Positions 33,691-44,447 of a DNA stretch of 64,000 nt are shown one piece after another. A program made the position numbers and the translations under genes. The first letter of the stretch is position 1. The number at the start of each line of letters is the position of its first letter. Source of the DNA: Monosporascus cannonballus (lineage: Eukaryota; Ascomycota; Sordariomycetes; Xylariales); NCBI GenBank assembly GCA_004154925.1, contig QJNS01000296.1, positions 1 to 64,000 of the forward strand. The letters run 5' to 3'. A model generated the notes under the pieces. That model saw only the letters and a list, made by a program, of their open reading frames with translations, did no database searches and was not told where the DNA came from.

Positions 33691-33979
33691 GTCAAATTGT
33701 TATTCTTACCACACTAAATGCTCTTTGGCAACTCCACCGCTTATCACACACTGCGGTCCATAAAACACAAAGTGGGCAACTGGGTCAAAGGCTGGTACTT
33801 CTACCATAACACCACCCCACTGATAACACCACTGCAACACCATAACCACTGCGAATATGAAAACCATATACCTAAACGGGGGGTTCTCACCGGCCCCAAA
33901 CCCCGGGGGGCTTAACCCTAGCTCGTCGGTGGGGTTGCTAGAGAGCGTTTAGTGTGGTAAAATTAACGATTTGACGTTG
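33691..33979. mobile_element. Short terminal-inverted-repeat element (MITE-like)
   Basis: The left end ACGTCAAATTGTTATTCTTA and the right end, whose complement reads ACGTCAAATCGTTAATTTTA, continue as CCACACTAAATGCTCT / CCACACTAAACGCTCT and then GGCAACTCCACCG / AGCAACCCCACCG. The arms are about 50 bp in a 289-bp element. Arm differences are mainly transitions. There is no coding capacity, and a target-site duplication is not obvious. The terminal sequence differs from the elements at 17.2 and 25.6 kb. Confidence 0.7.
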
Positions 33980-35986
33980 TCGACCTAATCGGGCCGGAGG
34001 CTTGTAAAGATGGAAACGGTCTGGCGCGTGCCACCTCCGCAAGAAAAGTCTTTCCGGGGTTAGCGTCCGTCTCTGCTGTGCATTTTTGTGAGCCGGGATA
34101 CGCGGCGGCAAGCCACGCAGGCATCATAAGCTTTTTTTCCTGAAACGGGCTCCCGCCCGGCTGCCGTGCGCGACGCGGTGTAAAACCCGCTAGTCGTGCT
34201 GTTATCTGGTTCATGAGTATCGAATGCGTAGTGCCTTTCAACTTGGTACCAATCGAATTCGCATATGAAGTACGAGACTATCTATACTACTGACGCTACA
34301 GTTGGAGGGCAGAGAAGCCCCTACGTGTACTCGTACACACCTAATTAGACAAAAACGTTGTCCTCGGGGGGCCGTTTCCCAGGCAAGCCAGGATTGATCT
34401 TTTTGGCATGAGTTTCGGGGATTAAAACTCGACAGATGTGGGTTTTTGTTGGAAGTGGAGATCTGCTAAAGGACTTGGCATGGTACTCCCTGAACTGTCC
34501 GAACCCCGTGCCCTCTTGCGAAAGAAGAGATATCGCATAGGGTCAACGGCGTCGAATCTGCATCAGTTCCATTTATACGACCAACGGTGGCCCGTCTGTG
34601 TAGGGGAGAGGAACAGAGGCTTGGTTCATGAGAGAAGAGATATATCGTAAGAAAATCCCACAAGATTACTGGAACAACCAGCCTCTCATATGAGCTACAT
34701 CCCATCATTAGTTAAATAAATCCGGCAGGTGAGCGAGGCACGGCTTCGCGGCGTCGAGACGCGTGCCACGGGAGATTTGCACTCTAGAAAGTTAGGAATA
34801 CGGCCTCGCTCATCTCGCATGACGTATACCCAAGAACACGGACACTACCCGAACCTTATTTATCCCAACTCTCTCACCGCGCGCACACATTCGCGGACCG
34901 TCTCCCGTCGACAGATCTTTGCCCGGCTGTCCCTGGCTCCAAACCGAAACCCGTCAAGTTGAGCGGGCGCAACAGAATCACGCCGGCCACTCTTGGATTG
35001 CGAAGGCTGTTCGTTCCTTGGCAATAAGGCCAACTTTAATGATTCTAACCTCCATCTATATATGGCTTGATATAGATCGCTAGGCACTAGAATATCCACA
35101 GTCACCCTGGGATGTCCATAAACTGTTTTACATCAAGTACCTCCCCACAATCGATAGACTTGGTTAGGACGCGAAACCTGCATCGGACCGACGTCTTACT
35201 AATAAGTAGGGAAAACGTCCCCTAAGCTGCTCACAGTAACGCCGACGATCGAACGAAATGTTCTGCAGTGATTGTTCTGGAAGTGGGTGTGGGAGTGTCG
35301 GATTCACGTTGGTAAACGGACAAGGCTGCTGCCAAGGTGGCCCCCTCGTCAATGATGGTTGCTCAATATCTACTTTAATACAGTAAGCCGCACAGGGCAG
35401 TGATCCATGATTCGATGGACAGCAGAAGCTTCGTTGGACTTGGCTCGCGAATCCCCTTTCTTTCCGATCCTTCCTCGTCATCGGCATGGCGCACGTGGCG
35501 GAGGCTGCGCCCGGACCTTATTACTTCCAAAGGGTGAGATCGCTCGAAGAGAAGTTTTACAAGGCTCGATTAGGAGCAAAGGGAAGCTATTCTCCCATCT
35601 CCACCCCCCACTGAAAAACCCTGAAGTAGCTAGGGGGTCCTGGTAGGTGGGCATGCCGCTGAAACATGGGTTTACCGTGAGGAATCAGGATACATATCTC
35701 CCCCCGGAGCACTATGCGGTAGTCCTTGCTGACCTCTTGCTGACCTCCCGCTATGTCGGACGTCTCTTTCAATAATGATCTACTCACCGGTAGTTGAACA
35801 CCGAAATCTGGTTTGACTTGATTATTAAGACGGACGCCGCTGTGCATACCCACCACCACAACAAAGACGCTTGGATTCTGGGGCATCCACGACGAGAAAC
35901 AGCGCTAGGAAAGTCGGGGCAGAACATCAGCTAGGAAGAACATGTTGCGCCAGCTTCATCTATAAATCCCTAAATAGAGTCCCAAG
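33980..35986. other. Intergenic, no gene seen
   Basis: About 2 kb upstream of the receptor gene at 35987. Short frames only, none with recognisable content or convincing splice structure. Confidence 0.5.
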
Positions 35987-37670
35987 ATGGCTGGGGTTTA
36001 TTCCACGACGGGATACGGCAACTCGGGCGAACCGAAACCGTTGGTAAATGAAAAGGAAACAGTCTATGGCACGTTGGTGACCTTCGTGGTGAGTAGTAAT
36101 TCGGAACCACGACAAGCTTCGAAGCACCTCTAACGAGAACCGGCAGGCTGTTCAGTGGTTGTGCGTTATTCTCAGGCTATGGAGCCGGTTCAAAGCACGA
36201 TGTCTCGGATATGATGATGCATTTGTTTCCATTGCCTCGGTAAGGATCGGGCTGAGTAACATTTTGCGGAGCACTCAGGCTGATAATTGCATTATTCGTC
36301 AGGCGTTTGCCACTGTCGGCTCGATATTTGTCTGCCGAAGTAAGGGTATGACTCCATACGGCGAGGGAGCCGAATAGCTAACTATATGTGCCAGCCGCCG
36401 AGGACGGGTTGGGCGAACGCTTTGCAGAGATAGGATATGAGAACAGGGTCAGCTTCCAGCAGGTGGGTAACGAAAGGAGCCCCAGCAGGCGGAGCCTTCT
36501 ACGTTATCGGCGGTATCTCTGACCAAATTTCATAGAATTACTACATCGCCTTGCTCAGCTACTCGATTTCCACAACTTTCACGAAATTATGTCTACTAGC
36601 CCAGTACATCCGCATGTTCGACAGGGCGAATCCGCTGCGGCGCGTATGTTGGGGCTTCTTGTTCCTGACGTCCATCTGGGGCATCGCATTCATCATTATC
36701 TCCGTGGTCCCGTGTTTCCCCATTTCCGATTTCTGGTATAGGGGGGAAGGCACGTGTTACGGGTTCGGGTCGATAGAACCTCACGAGCTCGCGGGCACCT
36801 ATACTGTCCAGACAGCCACGAACATGATCCTGGACCTGATCGTCCTCGCGATTCCGGTCCCGCTTTACTTCCAGAAGTCCACACCCTGGAAGACCAGGAT
36901 GGGAATCGGAGCTCTTCTATTACTCGGAGTGACGTAAGTGTTGGCGATGCCCTCCACACACCCCCCCCCCCTTTCCACTCCTTTGCCCGCGCGTGGAAAG
37001 AAAGCAGGCATCCTCCTCGTACTCCACATAGCGCGTGCCTTTGTTGCTAACTCCTCGAACCAGTGTCAACATCCTCAGCATATGGCGGCTGCAGACGATC
37101 GCGCAGTCGAAGGCGGCCACGTACCCCGTGCTGGACCCGACGTGGTACGGGCCCAAGAGCATCGTGCTGGCCGCGATCGAGGTGAACCTGGCGAGCATCT
37201 GTGCGTCGATCCCCGTGTTCTGGCCCATGATCTCGCAGGCGCTGTCGACGCGCGCCGCCAAGATCTTCGTGACGCAGGAGGGCCACGTCGTGCACCAACA
37301 CCGCCGGCTCTCGCGCGGCCGCGACGGCCGCGGCGACGACGGATACGACGGTGGAAACGACGATGGCGACCGGGGGGGCTGCTACGAGCTGCGGGACAGC
37401 GAGTCCGGCACCGGCGCCGCCGGCAGCAGCGAGTCGAGCCTCCACCTCGTCCGCTCGTCCACCTCCCACAACAGGCCAAACCCCTCCACCACCGCCGCTC
37501 ACTACAACGACAAGTATGTCGCGAACCTCGTCACGCCCCTGGGTCTCCAGAAGGACATCGCCGCCGAGGCCGAGATCAAGTCCGACGGGCAGGAGGGGTT
37601 CGAGAGGGAGCAGCGGCGGCACTTCGGACGAGGCGGAACCCTACAGTCCAAGTCGTTTATTGGTGATTAG
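35987..37670 (+). CDS. Pth11-like / fungal-rhodopsin-domain seven-helix membrane protein
   Basis: Six exons give 434 aa: 35987-36088, 36147-36239, 36303-36339, 36395-36462, 36536-36933 and 37064-37670. All five introns have GT...AG ends and keep the frame. Residues about 25-280 carry seven hydrophobic segments (TLVTFVAVQWLCVILRLWSR, then after the splices NYYIALLSYSISTTFTKLCL, FLFLTSIWGIAFIIISVVPC, NMILDLIVLAIPVPLYFQKS, MGIGALLLLGVTVNILSIWR and IVLAAIEVNLASICASIPVF). The conserved fungal features are LGYDD after the first helix, a Cys-containing loop and the VRLW/LRLW-type turn. This is the plasma-membrane family of Pth11-type GPCR-like receptors (fungal rhodopsin domain, no retinal implied). 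There is no CFEM domain at the N-terminus. The C-terminal 150 residues are cytoplasmic, Gly/Asp/Ser-rich and poorly conserved. The ligand is unknown. Confidence 0.9.
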
Positions 37671-38471
37671 GCAGATCTCATGCGTTTGATTTTTATGCTA
37701 ATAGATACCCCTTTATTCGCAACCTACCGAAACGGTCTTTTCTGCTTTGGTCGCCGAAAGTCGCTTTGGCTTGTTCGTGTGAAGTTCCTGCCGAGAATCC
37801 CACATTCTACGCCGACGTGCCAGCGTATTTGTGATGCGACCGATAAAGTCCAACAGACAGAGCTCCCTCAAACGAGATGAGCCGCCTCCCCGAATCTCGA
37901 GCCGTTCCCAAACGAACTGACATAATTATATAGGCAGTTCCCTATCAGCATGATGCCAGTCGATCCAGCAATATAAGGACTCATCACACCTAGCCATCAC
38001 TCCGATACTCAACACGATGTCAACTATTCCATATTCACTGGCGATTACCGGAACACTCAAATTTACGTATTGGTGGCAAGCCGGTCAGTATGATGAATTC
38101 TGAAACGCAGTATGCCCGTTTTAAGGACAAGGCCCCTGTGAGGATTAGAAGCAAGATGATGGGACATAGGATAGGGTTTAAGGGGCCGGCCCTGCAAGGA
38201 GCCGCCAGTGCATTGTATGTCTCTCTAGATATGGCAACTGTCCTAACCATGTGCCTTCAGACCATTTGTACCTTCTTGAAATGAAATCGCGACCTGCAAC
38301 CATGACGAAACGTCACAAGAACCTGCCTCAGCTACCAAGCACGTCAGTATGCATGCGCGGATGCCGTGCTTTATCCTAACCGCAACGGGAATCTGCACAA
38401 ATGCTCTAATTCCGAATTATCCGTCAGACCGTCCGACCGTCAACCGAGCATCTCGAGTCAGAATGCCACGC
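37671..38471. other. Intergenic between convergent genes
   Basis: 3' flanks of the receptor gene and the Myb/H1-like gene. No coding signal seen. Confidence 0.5.
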
Positions 38472-39303
38472 TCAGGCCGCGCCGTAAGGGGTATCGTCCT
38501 CCTCACCCTGAGGCTCGCTCTTGACGAATATGCCGAACTGTTCCTTGAGATCATTATCGATGTCGTCGTCCTGGACCGCGGGGATCTCCTTTTTGGTTCT
38601 ACCCTCGCCCTTGACATTGCCCTTGACGTGGCCCCTACCCTGGCCCTGGCCCTTACCCGCGGCGGCGGCCGCCGGGGCGCGGGGTTTCTTGCTTGGAGAC
38701 GGGCCGACCTTATTCTCGTCGTCGGTGTCGTCACCCGAAGCGGCGAGGGCGGCAGCAACGGCCGCAGCGGGCTTGGCTGCCGGCTGGGGCACGGGCTTCG
38801 AGCCGGCTGCCTTACGCTTCGAGCCGGCTGCGCCCGAGGGCGCCGCGCCGGCCGCCTCCATGAGCTTCTTGCGGACGACGCTCCAGCTGGCACGGGCCGT
38901 AGCCTCATTTTTGTAGTCGCATAGTTCAGCGAACTTGGCGAAATCGATCTAATCAGATCGTAATGTATGGGTTAGCAGATGAGGTGGGAGAACGCGCAGT
39001 GTCCAAGTGAAGCGGGGAAGGAAGAGGCAGATATAGCGGAGATGCCATGAGAGAGTGTGGTTCTTGCCTTGCTTGAACGCTGGCGATTATTGGGCGGGCT
39101 GATTCTGGACACGGAAAGCATGGGGTGTCCCGAGCGCAGGCGAATCAAGTTCTGTGAGGCATTTCGCGAGGAGCTCAGTGGATGTGGTGAATATTCAGTG
39201 AGTCGGAAGTGAGTATACGTACCTGGGGTTCGGTTTTCAGGCATCGCCATGCCTTGGCAACCAGCTCAGAGTCGCGAGCACTCAAGCCTTTGTTTCCACT
39301 CAT
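38472..39303 (-). CDS. Small basic nuclear-type protein (Myb/histone-H1.3-like annotation group)
   Basis: Two exons, 39223-39303 and 38472-38948, joined by a 274-bp intron (GTACGT...CTGATTAG), give 185 aa. Exon 1 encodes MSGNKGLSARDSELVAKAWR followed by CLKTEPQ. Exon 2 continues IDFAKFAELCDYKNEATARA and SWSVVRKKL. Together they form a compact three-helix unit like the small SANT/Myb-like domain common in Pezizomycotina proteins loosely labelled histone H1.3-like. The remainder is Ala/Lys/Pro-rich (SKRKAAGSKP, PSPSKKPRAP) with an acidic end (IPAVQDDDIDNDLKEQFGIF, then EGEEDDTPYG-type residues). A nuclear, DNA- or chromatin-associated role is inferred from composition only. The long antisense frame over this exon is an artefact of its GC-rich codons. 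Confidence 0.8.
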
Positions 39304-40897
39304 TTTGCAAATCGATGTGCGGTAGTCGACAGAGATTTTGTGGGTGTCCGTATGAGAATGGGTCCTTGTCTAAATCACGCCTTTGGCTTGGTGTTGGATA
39401 AGAAGAGAGTTGGGTGGTTGTGGGTGTACGTGGAGATTTAGATATGACTGGAAGGTAGAGGATGAAAACGAAGGAGTGTAAAGCGGATCCGCGCAGATGA
39501 AGATGTAGTTGCTTGAACGGTGTCTGAGAGGTCAGGAAGATGATTAGAGGAATGGTTGCCTAGGACGGCTTAATTGTTTGGATCTCGACGCCCCTTAACG
39601 AATCTCGACGCTGCCTAACTGAATTGGAAGTGAATTATATAGATCTGATAAATAGTAGTTAGTGCTTTATTATTTAACCGTGGATAATACTTTGTGCGAG
39701 TCTAATCGACGAACCAGACCGAGTCATCCGCATACTTAGGAGGGAGTAACCTTGGTCATCTTATTGAAGCAATAAGTTCCTTACAACACCAACGGATACA
39801 TCCAAACAGGATATGTGAAGCATGTCAGATCTGAATGTATCTGATATCTCCGTATAAGAAACAATGGCAGCAAGAAGCCTAAGTTAGAGCTTCTATATCA
39901 AACCCGTTACTCTCGGCAGTAAACTCAATACGACGTATGAACTTGTAAAAGTTCACTATATCACACAAGGTTTAGAAGCATTACTTCAAGCTACCAGTGT
40001 TTCGGGACCAGTCACCGTATAAAATTCGAATTACCTTCCCAAGGACTATGGTTAGCGCTTACCAGGCGAGTTAAATGGAGCTCTCATCTTGTCTTCGGCA
40101 GTAATTAGTTGTAGGCGCCTGTCAAAATCGTTGACTTACCGTCAGCCGCTGCCTTCCCGAACCGGAAGGCGTCAGTTATCGGATATGGGGAAGCAGACTT
40201 GGTATGAGATCTAACAACTACCACCCTTTTATTCCGTTGGCATCATGAGCGATTCGGCAACATGTAATATGGCCTCTAGTCACAACACTTCTGGTGTTTC
40301 CCAACACACAAGAGAGACGCCCCTTTTCACGAAACGGTTCACTGGATCATCCTGATGGACAGGCTAGATCTCCTTACGTGCTAGAGAGTCGCCCCCTCCC
40401 CCCCCCGGGGGGGTAATGAAGTTCACCACACTGACATATACGCCATTAGTATGGGGTGTGTCCGAGTTCAAGGGCGTTCCGCGGTTATCAATGGAGGGTC
40501 ACAAATGGGAGTCCTAGAGCCGTCGCTTGTCACGTTTCGATGAGTGCATGCTGCTCGACTTTTTGCATGAGTACGCACCCGCCTCTCCAACTAGATTCAC
40601 AATGCCAGATAGCAGCGTTAAACCCCCTTTGTCACATGCTGAGAAAAGAATACCTATCTGGTGGCAGAAACACAGAGAGTGAAAGAACAGACTGGCATAA
40701 GACCAGGTGAGCTGATGAATTCGTCTCGCAGCATGCCAGTTGATATCAAAGCTTTCCCCTTATATGGTGCCATTCCACTAAAACGCTAGGATATTAACTC
40801 CTTTGATGAAGAGAGCAAATCCTCTGCGAGGAGAAAAATGAATCCCAAGATAGTTTCCAAAAAAGATGGAACAATGACGGAGTTTGATCTCGTAAAA
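39304..40897. other. Intergenic, no gene seen
   Basis: Spacer upstream of the Myb-like gene. A short direct repeat (ATCTCGACGC) lies at about 39581-39612. A C-run/G-run block at 40392-40411 is a likely secondary-structure or sequencing-problem spot. Confidence 0.5.
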
Positions 40898-40970
40898 TGG
40901 ACTCGCGGGGAATCGAACCCCGGACCACTCCCATGCTAAGGGAGTATTATACCACTATCACCAGGTTAGT
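40898..40970 (-). tRNA. tRNA-Ala(AGC)-like sequence, possibly a pseudogene
   Basis: On the minus strand the A-box-like TGGTGATAGTGG, a perfect anticodon stem (CTCCC/GGGAG) with loop TTAGCAT (anticodon AGC, alanine), a perfect T-arm (CGGGG TTCGATT CCCCG, good B box) and a 3' strand CGAGTCC plus A are all present, followed by a TTTT. However, the seven bases where the 5' acceptor strand should be (ACTAACC) do not pair with CGAGTCC; GGACTCG would be needed. Either the 5' strand is lost, making it a pseudo-tRNA, or it is degenerate. Confidence 0.55.
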
Positions 40971-42010
40971 TACTAGGACCGCAAGAATTCTGATTCCTGC
41001 TTCAACTCACCTAAACCACAAGCCCGTATCAGAAGCTGATAAATGGTCATTTGCCTATTTTCAATTATAAGGGCTTTGTGCGTCCGGCCCAACACGCGAT
41101 TGGTTGGTGGGTATTTTCAGGGGTACCACAACTGGTATCCACTTGGCTCGGGGACAGCCATCGAGGGTAAATCTTTTCTCCGGGCGTCAGCAGAATTCTG
41201 CTGCCCCCTACTCCCCAATTCCGAATTGTTCATATTATTGGACATGAGTCTATGTTTATTTCGTGGGCTGGTTATATCGAAAGACCAAAGCGGTGGGTAG
41301 TTTGTCCAAAATTGATCTGAGAGAGTAGTGTTACTGAACCAGTGTCTCACGAACCCATGGACGCGCCATGGTCATTATTCCCTAGTGTGAGAAGGGCCAG
41401 GGATCCATCACCAGATGATAGCCTCGAAAGGTCAGTCACGGTTGTTCCCATGGACCACATGAGGGTGTCTTTTGAATTTCACGGGCCTGACGGTGGGCTT
41501 GCGCAGACTTTCGCCTTGAGTGTACTGTGAGTCTAAGCGCATACATACACTCGATATAACAATAGCCCTAAACGAGAACTTCGAATTTATGTCGAAATAA
41601 AGAAAGGGGCTTTTAGGACAAGCCTTTGAGCTCCTAAGTTGGATTTTTTAAGATACGAGGAGACCGGTAAGTACGTGCTATGATCATTTCCCCCCTATAT
41701 CTACAGCGGCATTTGCTTTGCTCTACGAGATAGGCGACTCTTGGGTGGAAGAAAGGTGCTATATGTCAAGGATCTTCCATATTGCTACTTGGCTAAAAGC
41801 GACGGACTTGATTGAAACGTGTTTGCAACAGCACCTCTGGACGGCAATTGATGATGCCCATGCGCACATCCAGACTTCGGTTTTTGTCAGCCCGGGGTTG
41901 GGGATTTCCTTGTACGCTAAGTTACGCGACAACTAGCAACATTACTCGAGTGCTGGGTGGCGTCTAATGGGCAGCAAAGCCGGCGGCTTAGCCTCCCTAG
42001 CCGTGGCGGC
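40971..42010. other. Intergenic, no gene seen
   Basis: Short frames only, none recognisable. Confidence 0.5.
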
Positions 42011-42929
42011 AGAAAAGGAGAGGTCTTTTGGGTGGTCTAAAACATGATGATGATGTTAGGTGCAAGTCTGGTCCTGAGCTTCAGTAAAAATACCCCTTAT
42101 GTACTATATGGCGCCTTCCTTCGGAGGTACCTGCCATTTGGTCCGCCATTGCAAATGACCGACCTTGGTCACCTCTTTTCCAAATATTACGATAACTTCG
42201 TTTTGGCTTTTAGCCTATTGATTTCCTAATGACTTTCTAATAAATAATAACATATTTATTTATTTTATTCTCTCTTATTATTAATAATTCTAATAAAAGA
42301 AAATGATTTTTATAGTTGCATTATATATAAATTATTTTATTATAGATTTTAGCCAGTGTGAGAAAAAGTTCATAAGTATAATTTAAATAATTTGCCAATA
42401 TAAATTTTTTTATAAGATTACGTTTTAATAAAAATAATATCAAAGTATAATATTGAAGTCTCTTTTTAATATATATAAAGATAATATTTAACGTATATAA
42501 AATATTTTAATAATTAAATGTTATAATTTAACTAAAAAATTTTTCGAAAAAATTTAAATATTATAAAATAAATTACAAAATTTGAAAGGTTTATTAAATT
42601 AACGAAATAATCGATAACTTATTAAAATTTTTTGAATAATGTTATAATTTAGCATTTTAATTAGCAATTTTTTCAAAATTTAATAATTAACGAGATAAAT
42701 GAGAAAATTAAATAACGATATATATAGGGCCAAAATTGATCATAATGCATAACCTAGCTTTTGTTAAAATCTGAGCGATCACCTTTCTTACCGAAGATAC
42801 CAGAAAAGGAGAGATCTTTTGAGTGGTCCAAAAGATGATAATGATGTTAGGTACAAGTCTAGTCCTGAGCTTTAGTAGAAATACCCCTCATGTACTGTGT
42901 GGCACCTTCCTTTAGAAGTATCTGCTATC
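42011..42929. repeat. AT-rich block flanked by two direct repeats (RIP-like relic)
   Basis: A sequence of about 125 bp beginning AGAAAAGGAGAGGTCTTTTG occurs at 42011-42136 and again, in the same orientation, at 42802-42929 (AGAAAAGGAGAGATCTTTTG). Most differences are G-to-A or C-to-T in the second copy. Between the copies lies about 550 bp of extremely AT-rich sequence (42230-42760). Arrangement and base changes fit a small LTR-like element or duplicated repeat mutated by RIP. No coding frame survives. Confidence 0.7.
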
Positions 42930-44447
42930 TGCGGCTGGGTTCGAATGAAGTAGAGTAGTCTAGTGCGCTAGAGTTATCCGTGCGCCTATCTCCCAATACT
43001 CACGCTTTTACAAACTGTTATGACAAACTATTAAGGAAATTAGTAGGCTTAGTGTGTCAAGGCAAAGTGATAATTAATTGACTGTGTAAGCTAGAAAGAC
43101 CTGTCCTAGAAGATGTAGACGGGGACATGCTTGTCTATGACGTCATATGTAGTTATCTATGATATGGCGGATGTCGTCTGCTAGAAATAATAAAAATACC
43201 GGATATTTTACTGATAGATTTCATAAACACCTTATGTTTTCCTGCGTCAACTTTGTTATTTAATGCTGATATAATTATATGTAAAAGTTTATCACGCTTA
43301 TATATATATATATATATATATATATGCTAAAATTTAAATTCTTTTAAATTGTACTATTATATATAATTTTATCTATAAAAATATTCGCAAAAACCCTACA
43401 CTATGATATAGTTTTCGAATAATAATGGGTTTAATCCTAACCGTAAATCATATCTATTTTCCGCTCTTTTATTTATTTCTTCTGAATTGTGGTAATGGAG
43501 CGTAGGAGATAGTTTGGTGGGAGATACAGGCGCACGGATTTTTTGGCGCATTAGTATACAAATTGCCCGCTGAATCATACGTTAGTAAGTCATTCCAAAT
43601 CATCTCAAAGGTCAATTCTGAGCTAGTCAAGCCTCTAATCTTATCCATCCATAGCTCTGTCTTCTTCGCGATTGGAATCGCCCAGTCCTTCATTGCTTGT
43701 GGACCAAGCCGTTATCTACCAAGACGGGTAGAGTCAGCAAGGATATAGTTGCTTGGAGATCTTCCGCCAGACCCATGAAATGCCAGCGTTAGACTGGTCT
43801 GCAGCAACTCCCGTTAACCGGCTCTTCAATGTCACTACTCGCACTGTCTGTTTCTAGGGCCCAGTCTACGATATGGCAAAGAAACACGAGGCCGGGCGGG
43901 TAGGTTCACGGGCAGAGATGATCGTCGATGCAGTGCGCTCGCATAAGATTCCTCCAGCCGAGCACCCAAAGGCACTCTTCACCGGTCCCTTGCCCTGGGC
44001 CCTTAGCGGCACCACGAATTGATTAGTTGCCGTTCCCCGTGTCTCTCCTATCTTCGCTTGGCTGTTTCGCCACACGTAAAGGCACTTGTCTCCTGCCTCA
44101 AGGTGGCTATGGTCCAAACGGCCAGTGGAAGAGGGTGGTTACCTGCAACCTTAAATGGCCTCAGCCCCCGTTTGCTATCAGCTACACACGACTTCCATGG
44201 GGGGAAATTTCACCCGGGTTCTTGGGTGTTCGTCTTCAGGCTTCTCGGTTGGGTTTGGTTGGTCTGCGGCTCATTTGAATTTCACCTCTGAGCGGCCCAG
44301 CTGTCCAGGAGCCTGATCCATTTGATCACTCTCTAGTCAATGAGGGCATGGAGCTTTCTCACTTACCACTACCTAGGAGCTTTTTTCTTTGAAGGATAAC
44401 GGTCCGGATTGTCACTGAGTCCCGCTCGTAGTGTCGTGGCTGGCGAA
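42930..44447. other. AT-rich spacer and upstream region
   Basis: It contains a TA microsatellite at 43299-43325. A minus-strand frame at 43469-43693 (AIPIAKKTELWMDKIRGLTS and on) reads coding-like and could be a mobile-element or gene fragment, but I cannot place it. The last few hundred bases are upstream sequence of the gene at 44448. Confidence 0.45.
43299..43325. repeat. TA microsatellite
   Basis: About 13 uninterrupted TA dinucleotides in an AT-rich region. Confidence 0.9.

Noticed and set aside
38349..38924. 191-aa plus-strand frame over the Myb-like gene
   Set aside because: Antisense shadow of an Ala/Lys-rich coding exon.
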